Positions 53,899-62,879 of a stretch of 64,000 nucleotides of DNA are shown here, piece after piece. Numbering within the stretch: the first letter of the stretch is position 1; each line of letters starts with the position of its first letter. The stretch comes from Flavobacteriales bacterium (GTDB lineage Bacteria; Bacteroidota; Bacteroidia; UBA10329), in the NCBI GenBank assembly GCA_021739695.1, contig JAIPBM010000002.1, positions 1 through 64,000 of the forward strand, read 5' to 3'. Position numbers and translations under genes: made by a program. A model generated the notes under the pieces. That model was not told the DNA's origin. It did no database searches and was given only the letters and a program-made list of their open reading frames with translations.

Positions 53899-55134
53899 AT
53901 GAAGTCCTCTCGAATTATTGCACTTATGCTATTGGCACTTGGTGTGGCTTTCAACGAGTGGGCTTTCAAATTCTTTTTACCATTAGAGCCAATTAACAGC
54001 TTTTTGAGGCTGATGACGCTTGTACTTGACGGGTTCCTTATCGCGTTCATTGTTGCCTTTGGATGGAAGAACCTTCGTTTTTCAGAACGGTTTAGGCAAC
54101 TGACCCGAATCTGGCCAAAATCAACCAACCTATTCTTGGGGTTATTTGTGGCGTATTGCACGCTGATGGCAGTGGAATTCAGCTGCCGCTTTTATTTTAA
54201 GCATGGGTACAAAGCTCCGTATTCTGAACAGACCTTTTGGGAGCCTGGAGCCTGCGAGCGCGATTCAATATTAGGAAGTCGACTACCAAAAGACGCCACA
54301 CTGAGCCATGCTTATGTGGTCAACGATTCGCTCATCTACAAACAGTATTATCATACGGATGCATTTGGAAGACGCATTACTCCGCAAACAAAACCCGATT
54401 CGATTTACCAAGAATTTGCCATGGTTGCTGGCTGCTCTTTTGCTTTCGGTTATGGATTAAACGACCACGAGACATTGAGCTATTTTCTCGATAGCATTAC
54501 CTCGATGCGCGGCTACAATTATGGCGTTTCTGGTCACGGAACACAACAGACACTCACGTTGCTTCAAACTCGTGATCTGCACGAGGAGATTATTGAATCT
54601 AACGGAATCCTGATCCATCTTTTTATTGATGATCACATTAAACGCATGATTGGTTCGCGAAGGTTGATCAAGCTTTGGGCCATCAATTTCCCCTATTACT
54701 ATTTGGATGGCGATGAATTGAAACGTGATGGAAGCTTCTGGACCGGCCGCCATCTGCTTACGCGATTCTATCGCGCCATCAGCCAAAGTGCATTTCTCGA
54801 CCTGTTCGATATTGACATTCCGTGGTGTGTAAGTGATGCTCATGTAAAGCTTTTCGGGGCGATTGTCCGCCAATCAAAAGCTGAGTTTCTGAAGCAATAT
54901 CCGAATGGTCGATTCATCTTGGTAATCGGGCCAAATTCTAAATTGGCAGGTCGGATAATGCCCGTTTTGAAATCAAACAAGGTTGAAGTCCTTGACCTTT
55001 CTTCGCTTCTCGATAAGGAGCAAAAGAAGTACAAAATACACTGGACAGAAGGTCATCCGAACGCGAATTACTACTTGGAAATGGCCAAAGCCATTAAAAC
55101 AGAAGTGAATACTTCGGAGCCCGACCGAAACTGA
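53899..55134 (+). CDS. Membrane-anchored SGNH-hydrolase-like protein
   Basis: 411 residues. Two or three N-terminal transmembrane segments (IIALMLLALGVAFNEWAF; LMTLVLDGFLIAFIVAF; LFLGLFVAYCTLMAVEF) precede a domain with a block I-like GCSFAFGYGLNDHE (Ser nucleophile position), GVSGHGTQQT and a late TEGHPNANYYLEMAKAI, where the His could be the block V residue. This fits the SGNH/GDSL fold found in sugar O-acetyl transfer or deacetylation, but sequence similarity is weak. Followed by GtrA, so the pair may act on a surface glycan. Confidence 0.68.
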   Translation: MKSSRIIALMLLALGVAFNEWAFKFFLPLEPINSFLRLMTLVLDGFLIAFIVAFGWKNLRFSERFRQLTRIWPKSTNLFLGLFVAYCTLMAVEFSCRFYFKHGYKAPYSEQTFWEPGACERDSILGSRLPKDATLSHAYVVNDSLIYKQYYHTDAFGRRITPQTKPDSIYQEFAMVAGCSFAFGYGLNDHETLSYFLDSITSMRGYNYGVSGHGTQQTLTLLQTRDLHEEIIESNGILIHLFIDDHIKRMIGSRRLIKLWAINFPYYYLDGDELKRDGSFWTGRHLLTRFYRAISQSAFLDLFDIDIPWCVSDAHVKLFGAIVRQSKAEFLKQYPNGRFILVIGPNSKLAGRIMPVLKSNKVEVLDLSSLLDKEQKKYKIHWTEGHPNANYYLEMAKAIKTEVNTSEPDRN

Positions 55135-55162
55135 TTGATCTTTTCTGATATTGACGCCTACA

Positions 55163-55570
55163 ATGAAGGACTGGTACCTGAGCACGGTTAGCAAGGAATT
55201 GGATCATTTTATCCGATTCTCAATAGTTGGTGCCGTTTGGACCGTAGTTAACATCGCTATTATGTGGCTGCTGATTGATGTGCTAGGCCTAGCAGGTTGG
55301 CTGGGTTCCACCATTGGCATTGCCGTTCTTTACATTGGTCGTTATTATAATTATCTGTGGCTGAAAGTAATAGAGCCAAAATTTTGGAAATACGTTTATG
55401 CAAGTGGCTTATTCTCACTTTTCATGATAGCAGGAATGACCGTTGCTGTGGATGTTCTCGGCTACAAAGCGTTCTATCCATCAATCATCCTCACTGCGCT
55501 CAGTTTTATCCTCAAGTTCCTTTTTTTCAAAAGAATAAAACTGCTGAAGGGAAATAAGCACAGAGATTAA
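55163..55570 (+). CDS. GtrA family membrane protein
   Basis: 135 residues from the ATG at 55163 (a TTG at 55151 would add four). Four hydrophobic helices with the family opening FIRFSIVGAVWTVVNIAIMW and a late FYPSIILTALSFILKFLFFK. GtrA proteins are thought to flip or help move lipid-linked sugars across the inner membrane. Its last bases overlap the convergent recO stop by four. Confidence 0.88.
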   Translation: MKDWYLSTVSKELDHFIRFSIVGAVWTVVNIAIMWLLIDVLGLAGWLGSTIGIAVLYIGRYYNYLWLKVIEPKFWKYVYASGLFSLFMIAGMTVAVDVLGYKAFYPSIILTALSFILKFLFFKRIKLLKGNKHRD

Positions 55571-56286
55571 CCCAACACCTCTTCTAGCACTTTGTGCGCA
55601 CTGATCTCCTTCATTCCGTGCAAATGAAGCCGATAGTAATCAATCAGCTTTTGAAGCAATATCCTACGGGTTTGGCTTCCTATTTTCACTTGATGGAATG
55701 TTTCCATACTCGTGGGTAGAAGTTGGCGAAGACCTTCAACGACAGCATCTTCCATTATGTAAGGATGAATGGGCTCGAATGGGGTGAATTCTCCTTCCAG
55801 CAGGTCGAAATATCGATTTCCTACATCTTTTACCTGCGGGTAGAAACCTAGGAATCGCGAAAATTCCAACATGAATTTCAGATGGAAGTTGCTCACGGAT
55901 TCTTTTGTTTCATCCAGCAAGATTACCGCTTCGCGTAAGAAAGCAAACAGTTCCTCGTTCTGCTCTTCTTCTCCAATGGACCGCGCAATCACTTCCGCTA
56001 CAAAAAGCGCAACGCACGTTTTAACCGTATCAAACGGAATGGCATTGAGCATCTTTTCTCGCTCAATGGTACGCACCGTTCGCATCGTTTTCCTGTCATC
56101 ATCAGTGAAGGAAAGTTGCACCAGTCCGAGTGGTTGAAGCAGCACCAGTTTTGCCAATGCGGCCTTTCCAGATCCTGTTCTCACCATAAATGGCCGTAGG
56201 CCCAGCTCTTCGGTATAGATGCGTGTAATCACCGAACTGTCTGAATAACGTAGCGTATTCAGCACAATTCCTCTTGTGACGATCAT
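55567..56286 (-). CDS. recO: DNA repair protein RecO
   Basis: 239 residues from the ATG at 56286 (the frame is open further upstream inside porZ's 3' end, but that extension is not part of the family). N-terminal OB fold MIVTRGIVLNTLRYSDSSVI, TRIYTEELGLRPFMVRTGSG, and a C-terminal helical half with FLGFYPQV. No Cys zinc motif is visible in this copy. Loads RecA with RecR during gap repair. Next to porZ. Confidence 0.9.
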   Translation of the reverse strand: MIVTRGIVLNTLRYSDSSVITRIYTEELGLRPFMVRTGSGKAALAKLVLLQPLGLVQLSFTDDDRKTMRTVRTIEREKMLNAIPFDTVKTCVALFVAEVIARSIGEEEQNEELFAFLREAVILLDETKESVSNFHLKFMLEFSRFLGFYPQVKDVGNRYFDLLEGEFTPFEPIHPYIMEDAVVEGLRQLLPTSMETFHQVKIGSQTRRILLQKLIDYYRLHLHGMKEISAHKVLEEVLG

Positions 56287-56293
56287 CTGATCT

Positions 56294-58609
56294 TTAGTTG
56301 ATGAAAAGAATTTTGGTGACGAAGGTTTCCTTGCCGTCTTCGTTAGCTGCAAAAACCATATAAACACCACTTTTAGCTCGGTCTCCAGTAAGTTTGTTGC
56401 CATCCCAAATGGCCTGCCCACCATACGCAGTGGTCGCAAAAACCACATTTCCGGCAGCGTCCGTAATTTTCACATCGGCATCTCTTACCAGACCTTTAAT
56501 AGCAATTGGACCATCATAATTCGCCTCAACAGGATTCGGATATGCATAAACATCCTCATTTACGAATTCTGGAACGCCCCAAGTTGCCGTTCCCCTAAAA
56601 GAAATAATCCCTTTGTCTGTACCGATGAACACTTCTCCGCTGAGCTGATCGATGCCCACTGCGGTTATCTGATTGCTGAACAGCGGACTGTTCTCTGTAG
56701 TGAAATGATAGATCTGCTGTGTACCATCACTCGACATGAGGAATATTCCTGCACTTGCCGTTCCTATCCATTTCCGATTGGCCCCATCAATGGCCATTGC
56801 AGTAACCGATTCGTTTGCAAGCAGATATTGTACGTAACCATCTTGCTCTACCAAAATCTGCTGCGAATCGAAATTTCCTCCAGAGAAAACACTTTCGGGT
56901 GAGTAGAATACGGAAACGCCATTATCAGTTCCAACCCATATTTCACCGTCCAAGTCGTTAAGGATGCAGAAAACCTCATCGCTGGCAAGATTACCATTTC
57001 CAGCATTTTGAGTTAACCTTCTTGATTGGTCGTCATTAGTGTTTCCAAGTGAGCCATTGTCGTTAAAAACAACCACGCCTCTTCCACGTGGGGCCACAAC
57101 CCATTTCTGTCCGCTGTCGTCAATGGCAATGTCTCTAAGCGTGATATTTCCGATTCCAGGAATGGTGTAAGCATACCAATTTCCTGTATTGTCTTTGGCA
57201 TAAAGCAGTTTTTCGGTTCCCGAACCCGAAACCCAAAGTGTTCCATTTCTCCTGTCTATCTGCAAGCCCGAAATACGAATGTTTCCCGGATTGCCAGGTA
57301 AGGCTTGAAATGTGCTATTAAGCGTATCATAAAAGGCGACAAATTGGTCGTCATAATACTCCACCAACCCATTACCGTAAGCAGACGCATACACTCTTCG
57401 GCTATCAAAAGGATCTACCAGAACACGATAATAGTCTATCAGATTGTTAGTCTCCTCAAACGAATAGGCGGTAATATTAACCCATTCATTGTTTTTGAAA
57501 GTGTACATACCATTTCTGTTATAGGCGTTGGCTTCCGTTTCAGAAACACCTCCAGACGCGACATAGCACCGACCGTCCCAAATGCTGATGCACGTACTGC
57601 TTACTGCAGATGGCCCATTTACAGATATAAAACTGAAGGTCAGGTTTTCGGGATGCTTGACCAAACCAGAATATCTATCGGATATCCAGATGTTCAAGTC
57701 GTCATCCACGGTGGCGTAGTTGGGAGCCGCATAGCTTCCTCCGCCATAATCATAAGCAAGCCGCAACCTTACATGGTCTGAATTAAACTCGCTAACGCTA
57801 CCTCCAGCAGAAACCAAAAGCCTTCCATGGGCGTCCTCCAAACTGCGGATATCCTGCTCCTCCATTCCATCAAAACGATTCCATTGTCCGTTGTTTAGAT
57901 AGTACATGGTATCTAATGCATTCGGCACAGAAAGGTTTACGTAAAGCCTATCATTGAACCACGTGGTTGCGTTATACAGTCCATTCGGAATGGTGTTGAA
58001 ACGGGTCCAATTCTCATAGTTTGCCAGATTTGGACTGGAAAGTTGCGCGTGATATACACCATCTTCTGTACAAGCAAATATTTCGCTTTCCGAAGTGGCC
58101 ACATCGTAAACATTCAGCGTGGCTCCGCTCGGACCAATGTAATAGGTGTCTTTTACTTCATGCTTTACAATATCCAATACCACAACCGCGAAGCCACAGG
58201 CCAGATACGCGTAATCTCCCTTTATATCTATGTTATTGATCGTTTTGTTCCCTAAGATGGATTTGTCTTTGATGTCTGGCACGTTGATGATCTGTCCATC
58301 TTGGATCAGATCAATATTCGTGTTGCTGTAAGCTACAACAAGGGTATTGTTATCATCGCTCCAAGCGATCGATGCGTAGCCAATATCTGAAAGTCCATTC
58401 ACCTTTGTCAGCCGCTGAATATCTCCATCAGCTTTGGCATATCGGAACAGTCCGTTCTGAGAAGCTGCAAAGATCCAATCGCCTGCATCGGCACACTGAA
58501 CGCCATCGTTATACGGGAGATGATCGCGCCATTGACCCACGGCCACCTGTGCAAACAGTGGCAAATTGATCAAGGCAATAAGAGGTAAAAGAAATAAGGT
58601 ACGTGGCAT
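56294..58609 (-). CDS. porZ: Type IX secretion protein PorZ (beta-propeller)
   Basis: 771 residues from the ATG at 58609, giving a signal peptide ending LFAQ; upstream in-frame codons lack family support. The mature start VGQWRDHLPYNDGVQCADAG is the PorZ hallmark, followed by GLFRYAKADGDIQRLTKVNG and two propeller-type domains with repeated W.G....G motifs (IWVGTDNGVSVF, KWIGTASAGIFLM, VFIGTDKGIISF). It ends in a T9SS type A-like tail (VYAYPNPVEANYDGPIAIKG ... KSGVYMVFAANEDG). PorZ is a surface part of the T9SS attachment complex that delivers anionic LPS to PorU. Adjacent to recO. Confidence 0.87.
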   Translation of the reverse strand: MPRTLFLLPLIALINLPLFAQVAVGQWRDHLPYNDGVQCADAGDWIFAASQNGLFRYAKADGDIQRLTKVNGLSDIGYASIAWSDDNNTLVVAYSNTNIDLIQDGQIINVPDIKDKSILGNKTINNIDIKGDYAYLACGFAVVVLDIVKHEVKDTYYIGPSGATLNVYDVATSESEIFACTEDGVYHAQLSSPNLANYENWTRFNTIPNGLYNATTWFNDRLYVNLSVPNALDTMYYLNNGQWNRFDGMEEQDIRSLEDAHGRLLVSAGGSVSEFNSDHVRLRLAYDYGGGSYAAPNYATVDDDLNIWISDRYSGLVKHPENLTFSFISVNGPSAVSSTCISIWDGRCYVASGGVSETEANAYNRNGMYTFKNNEWVNITAYSFEETNNLIDYYRVLVDPFDSRRVYASAYGNGLVEYYDDQFVAFYDTLNSTFQALPGNPGNIRISGLQIDRRNGTLWVSGSGTEKLLYAKDNTGNWYAYTIPGIGNITLRDIAIDDSGQKWVVAPRGRGVVVFNDNGSLGNTNDDQSRRLTQNAGNGNLASDEVFCILNDLDGEIWVGTDNGVSVFYSPESVFSGGNFDSQQILVEQDGYVQYLLANESVTAMAIDGANRKWIGTASAGIFLMSSDGTQQIYHFTTENSPLFSNQITAVGIDQLSGEVFIGTDKGIISFRGTATWGVPEFVNEDVYAYPNPVEANYDGPIAIKGLVRDADVKITDAAGNVVFATTAYGGQAIWDGNKLTGDRAKSGVYMVFAANEDGKETFVTKILFIN

Positions 58610-58703
58610 TTGCTTTAGCGATAATGGCAAACAATCAGGAACAAGTATAATGGTTGCAAAGCGAAATAACTCGCCTTTGCCCGATATATTGTGTAAGCTA
58701 CGG

Positions 58704-60866
58704 TCAGTCTTCCGGCCAACCGATAACTGCAAGGTCGATCTGACGCTTTTCCAACGATACATTCATCACTTTCACCATCACGGCATCGCCTAGTTTGTAA
58801 GAGTTTCCTGTGGTTGAACCTACAACGCTCATCGTGTCTGGCTCGTAATCGTAAAAATCATCTGGAAGGTCTTTCAAACGGATCATGCCTTCGCACTTAT
58901 TCTCTTTTATCTCCACAAAAATTCCCCATTCTGTCACACCCGAGATCAGTCCTTCGAACTCTTCGCCAATGTGATTCATCAGGTATTTGGCCTGCATGTA
59001 TTTGGTAGAAGCGCGCTCAGCATCGGTGGCCTTCTTCTCCATTTCTGAACTATGGATGCAAAGGTCTTCGTAGTCTTGCTTGTAGGCTGATTTTCCACCA
59101 TCCAAATAGCGTTGCAACAATCGGTGCACCATCACATCAGGGTATCTTCTGATTGGCGAGGTGAAGTGGGTATAATAATCGAAACCAAGTCCGAAATGAC
59201 CAATGTTATCGGTGCTATATTCGGCCTTAGCCATGCAACGGATGGCCATGGTGCTGAGCATGTTTTCCTCACCTTTTCCTTTGATGTCGGTCAATAATTT
59301 ATTGAGCGATGCGGTCAAAATCCGTCTCGGACCAAGTTCAACCGTGTATTCGAGTTGCGCAGCTATTGTCACAAGCATTTCCAAGCGCTCCTGCACCGGA
59401 TTGTCGTGAATTCGGTAGACGAATGTCTTCGCCTGACCAGACTTTGGTTTTCCGATAAACGTTGCCACTTGCTTGTTGGCAAGCAGCATGAATTCTTCAA
59501 TCAGCTTATTGCTGTCCTTGTATTCCTTCAGATAGAGTTCAATCGGGTTTCCTTCGTCATCCAATCGGAATTTCACTTCTTCCTTCTCGAATGCGATAGC
59601 TCCATTTTCAAAGCGCTTGGCGCGAAGATGCTTGGCGAGTTCGTGCATCGTCAGCACTTCGTCCTTCAGTGGGCCTTCGCCTCCTTCAATGATCTTTTGA
59701 GCATCATCGTAGGTGAAACGTTGGTCTGAATTGATGATGCAACGACCGAACCATTCGTTGATGACGTTGGCTTTCTCGTCCATTTCAAAAACTGCCGAAA
59801 AGACCAGTTTTTCCTCGTTTGGACGAAGCGAACATACCTTATTCGAAAGCTTTTCTGGAAGCATCGGTATTACGCGATCAACCAAATAAACAGAGGTTGC
59901 TCTGTGAATCGCCTCGTCATCCAGCACGGTTCCGGGCTGCACATAATGCGATACATCTGCAATGTGGACACCTATTTCCCAGTTGCCATTCGGCAGCTTT
60001 TGGATGGAGAGCGCATCATCAAAATCCTTCGCATCATCAGGGTCGATGGTAAAGGTGGTAAACTTGCGGAAGTCTCGCCTTTTGGCAATTTCCTCTTTGC
60101 TGATCTTCTCAGGTATCTCCTCGGCTTGTCGTTCCACATTGGCAGGGAAACTCAAAGGGAAATCGAACTCGGCCAAGATGGAATGCATCTCGGTTTCCAT
60201 CTCGCCTGGTCGACCTAGAACCGTGATCACATGTGCGATCGGGTTCTTGGCACGCTCTGGCCACTCGGTCATCTTCACAATCACCTTGTCGCCATCTTTA
60301 GCACGGAGCATTTCTCCCAATGGGATAAAGAAATCGACTGGCATCTTCTGATTATCGGGCACCACAAAAGCCACCTTACTGGTGGTATTGATGGTGAGGG
60401 TGCCAACAAATGTCTCTTTGGCGCGCTCCACAATTTCCACAATCTCGCCTTCTACCCTGTTTCCATGGTCGGTAGCGTAGGCATGCACTTTTACAATGTC
60501 GCCCGGCAACGCCTGACGCACTTTACGTGGCGAAATGTAGATGTCGCGCTCGTAGCCTTCCACGGTAACGTAAGCCGCTCCAGTGCTGGTCATATCCACC
60601 TTACCGATCAGTTTCGGTGGTGGCGCGTGTTTCAATCGATACTGTCCTCGCTCTATTTCGCGTAGCTGACCATCATTCTTCATTCGATTGAGGGTCTGAG
60701 CAAGTTCATTCCGCTCTTGCGTATCGGTAATACCAATTCGCTTGGCTATTTGCTTGTAATTGAGTGCCCGGTCGGGACTTTTACGCATGGTTTCCAAGAT
60801 AGGCTCTTGGAAAACTGATATGGATGGGCCGCGTTTTTTGCCTTTTCCTTTCTTATTCTTTTTCAA
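58704..60866 (-). CDS. rnr: Ribonuclease R
   Basis: 720 residues, TTG start (MKKNKKGKGKKRGPSISVFQ). N-terminal basic/winged-helix region (YKQIAKRIGITDTQERNELA), cold-shock OB domains, an RNB catalytic domain with FTIDPDDAKDFDDALSIQKL holding the conserved Asp cluster, and a C-terminal S1 domain (GLISGVTEWGIFVEIKENKC). Processive 3'-5' exoribonuclease that degrades structured RNA. 94 bases upstream of porZ on the same strand. Confidence 0.94.
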   Translation of the reverse strand: MKKNKKGKGKKRGPSISVFQEPILETMRKSPDRALNYKQIAKRIGITDTQERNELAQTLNRMKNDGQLREIERGQYRLKHAPPPKLIGKVDMTSTGAAYVTVEGYERDIYISPRKVRQALPGDIVKVHAYATDHGNRVEGEIVEIVERAKETFVGTLTINTTSKVAFVVPDNQKMPVDFFIPLGEMLRAKDGDKVIVKMTEWPERAKNPIAHVITVLGRPGEMETEMHSILAEFDFPLSFPANVERQAEEIPEKISKEEIAKRRDFRKFTTFTIDPDDAKDFDDALSIQKLPNGNWEIGVHIADVSHYVQPGTVLDDEAIHRATSVYLVDRVIPMLPEKLSNKVCSLRPNEEKLVFSAVFEMDEKANVINEWFGRCIINSDQRFTYDDAQKIIEGGEGPLKDEVLTMHELAKHLRAKRFENGAIAFEKEEVKFRLDDEGNPIELYLKEYKDSNKLIEEFMLLANKQVATFIGKPKSGQAKTFVYRIHDNPVQERLEMLVTIAAQLEYTVELGPRRILTASLNKLLTDIKGKGEENMLSTMAIRCMAKAEYSTDNIGHFGLGFDYYTHFTSPIRRYPDVMVHRLLQRYLDGGKSAYKQDYEDLCIHSSEMEKKATDAERASTKYMQAKYLMNHIGEEFEGLISGVTEWGIFVEIKENKCEGMIRLKDLPDDFYDYEPDTMSVVGSTTGNSYKLGDAVMVKVMNVSLEKRQIDLAVIGWPED

Positions 60867-60888
60867 ATTTTCTATTGTAAACAGAGCA

Positions 60889-62790
60889 TTAATACGCTCT
60901 TACATTCTTGCCTTCCATATAATTGATGAAGGCTCTATTCACCACGCGATTTCCGCCTGGTGTTGGGTAGTTGCCAGTGAAGTACCAATCGCCCAAATGG
61001 TTCGGACAAGCTGAGTGCAATCCTTCGATGGATTGGAAGATGAGCTTCACCTCTGCATTGATGTTCTTTGGCGAAATGATCTCGGCCGATTTATCTGAAA
61101 GCTGTTCGGCAGTAAATGGACGATAGATATCCTTTACCACATTTACGGTCTGTTCCAAGGGCAATTCCATTTGGGCCTTTGCCTTCTCGTACACATCATC
61201 CAAAATGTTGGTCTGCATGGTGTCTTTCAGCAACTCAACTGCCGCTTTAAAGACCATGAAATCGCCCAACTTGGCCATGTCAATACCGTAGCAATCCGGG
61301 TAACGGATCTGTGGTGCGCTGGAAACGATGATGATCTTCTTTGGCCCTAGACGGTCCACAATCCTGAGGATGGATTGCTGCAGCGTTGTGCCTCGAACGA
61401 TGGAATCATCAATAAGCACCACATTATCTTCTCCACGTTTTACCGTTCCATACGTGATGTCGTACACATGCGAAACGAGGTCATCGCGGTGCACATCGTC
61501 CGTAATGAATGTTCGCAATTTGGCGTCCTTAATAGTGAGCTTCTCCACCCGCGCACGCATCGAGAGGATGTCTTTCACCTGTGCGGCATCCAACGAACGT
61601 TTTCCCGAAAGGATCATATCGGTCTTCAGTACGTTGATGTAATCCTCCACGCCCTTCACCATTCCGTAAAAGGAGGTTTCGGCTGTGTTTGGGATGAATG
61701 AGAAAACGGTGTTTTTCACATCGTAATCCAACTCTTTCAGAACAGGTGCTACAATCAGTCTTCCAAGCTCTTTCCGTTCCTGATAAATGTCTTTATCGCT
61801 GCCACGAGAGAAATAAATGCGTTCGAACGAACAGGCCTTTTTCTCCAAAGGCTCGCGGAATTTCTTCTCTCTAACCGTTCCATCTTTCTTGATGATGAGC
61901 GCATAGCCAGGCTGAATCTCCTTCACGTCTTCCCATCGAACATTGAAGGCCGTTTGAATGGCCGGGCGTTCGCTGGCTACAACAATCACCTCATCATCCT
62001 GATACCAATGTGCAGGGCGGATTCCTGCTGGATCACGCATCACAAATGCGTCTCCATGACCGATCATTCCGGCAATGGCATATCCACCATCCCACTTTTT
62101 GGCCGATTCGAACAGAATGCGTTGCACATCTATGTTCTCTGCAATAAGCGGTGTGGCATCTAGTTTAGAATAACCTTTCTGCTTGTAATCGTAATACAAA
62201 CGGTCGTTCTCTTCATCGAGGAAATGTCCGATCTTCTCCAAAACCGTAACGGTATCTGCTTTCTCTTTCGGGTGCTGACCAATTTCAACCAACTGCTGAA
62301 AGAGCTCATCCACATTGGTCATATTGAAATTGCCCGCTAAGACCAGGTTCCGCGTCATCCAGTTATTCTGACGCAGGAAGGGATGACAATGCTCTATGCT
62401 GTTTCCGCCAAAGGTTCCGTACCTCAAGTGGCCCAAGAAAAGCTCTCCCGTAAAAGGAAGATTCTGCTTCAACCATTCGGGATCTTGAATATGGTCTGCG
62501 TTTACTTTGAATTCTTCCTCAAACCTTCCGTTGATGTGCGCAAACACATCTTTGATTGGCGTGGACGAATTGGAACGGTGGCGACTGATGTAACGCTTTC
62601 CGGGCTCCATATCCAACTTGATATTGGCCAAACCAGCACCATCTTGTCCACGGTTGTGCTGTTTCTCCATCAGGAGATACGATTTGTTCAGCCCATAAAA
62701 ACTCGTTCCGTATTTGTCCTTGTAGTACTGAAGCGGTTTCAGCAAGCGGACCATTGCAATTCCGCACTCGTGCTTTATAGCGTCACTCAT
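60889..62790 (-). CDS. purF: Amidophosphoribosyltransferase (PurF), long Bacteroidota form
   Basis: 633 residues, longer than the ~505 of E. coli PurF, as is usual in Bacteroidota. A short N-terminal propeptide (MSDAIKHE) precedes the nucleophile Cys9 (CGIAMVRLLKPL); GQHNRGQDGAG-like QHNRGQDGAGLAN follows. PRPP-binding motif NVVLIDDSIVRGTTLQQSI is intact. Cysteines in CSFERIYFSRGSD and YPDCYGIDM match iron-sulfur ligand positions of the B. subtilis type, but the C-terminal CxxC pair is not evident (only ACPNH). First committed step of purine synthesis; cytoplasmic. Confidence 0.93.
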   Translation of the reverse strand: MSDAIKHECGIAMVRLLKPLQYYKDKYGTSFYGLNKSYLLMEKQHNRGQDGAGLANIKLDMEPGKRYISRHRSNSSTPIKDVFAHINGRFEEEFKVNADHIQDPEWLKQNLPFTGELFLGHLRYGTFGGNSIEHCHPFLRQNNWMTRNLVLAGNFNMTNVDELFQQLVEIGQHPKEKADTVTVLEKIGHFLDEENDRLYYDYKQKGYSKLDATPLIAENIDVQRILFESAKKWDGGYAIAGMIGHGDAFVMRDPAGIRPAHWYQDDEVIVVASERPAIQTAFNVRWEDVKEIQPGYALIIKKDGTVREKKFREPLEKKACSFERIYFSRGSDKDIYQERKELGRLIVAPVLKELDYDVKNTVFSFIPNTAETSFYGMVKGVEDYINVLKTDMILSGKRSLDAAQVKDILSMRARVEKLTIKDAKLRTFITDDVHRDDLVSHVYDITYGTVKRGEDNVVLIDDSIVRGTTLQQSILRIVDRLGPKKIIIVSSAPQIRYPDCYGIDMAKLGDFMVFKAAVELLKDTMQTNILDDVYEKAKAQMELPLEQTVNVVKDIYRPFTAEQLSDKSAEIISPKNINAEVKLIFQSIEGLHSACPNHLGDWYFTGNYPTPGGNRVVNRAFINYMEGKNVRAY

Positions 62791-62843
62791 GGTGGGTTCC
62801 TAAGATGCAAAGGTAACGAAATGAAGATGGGAATGTTCTTGGT

Positions 62844-62872
62844 TTTGGATAAACGGAACTGTTTTACCTTTA
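62844..62872 (+). promoter_or_regulatory. Possible promoter for the TPR gene at 62880
   Basis: TTTG at 62844-62847 and TACCTTTA at 62865-62872 with 17 bases between; one mismatch to TAnnTTTG. It ends seven bases before the ATG. Confidence 0.4.
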
Positions 62873-62879
62873 GTCCGAA

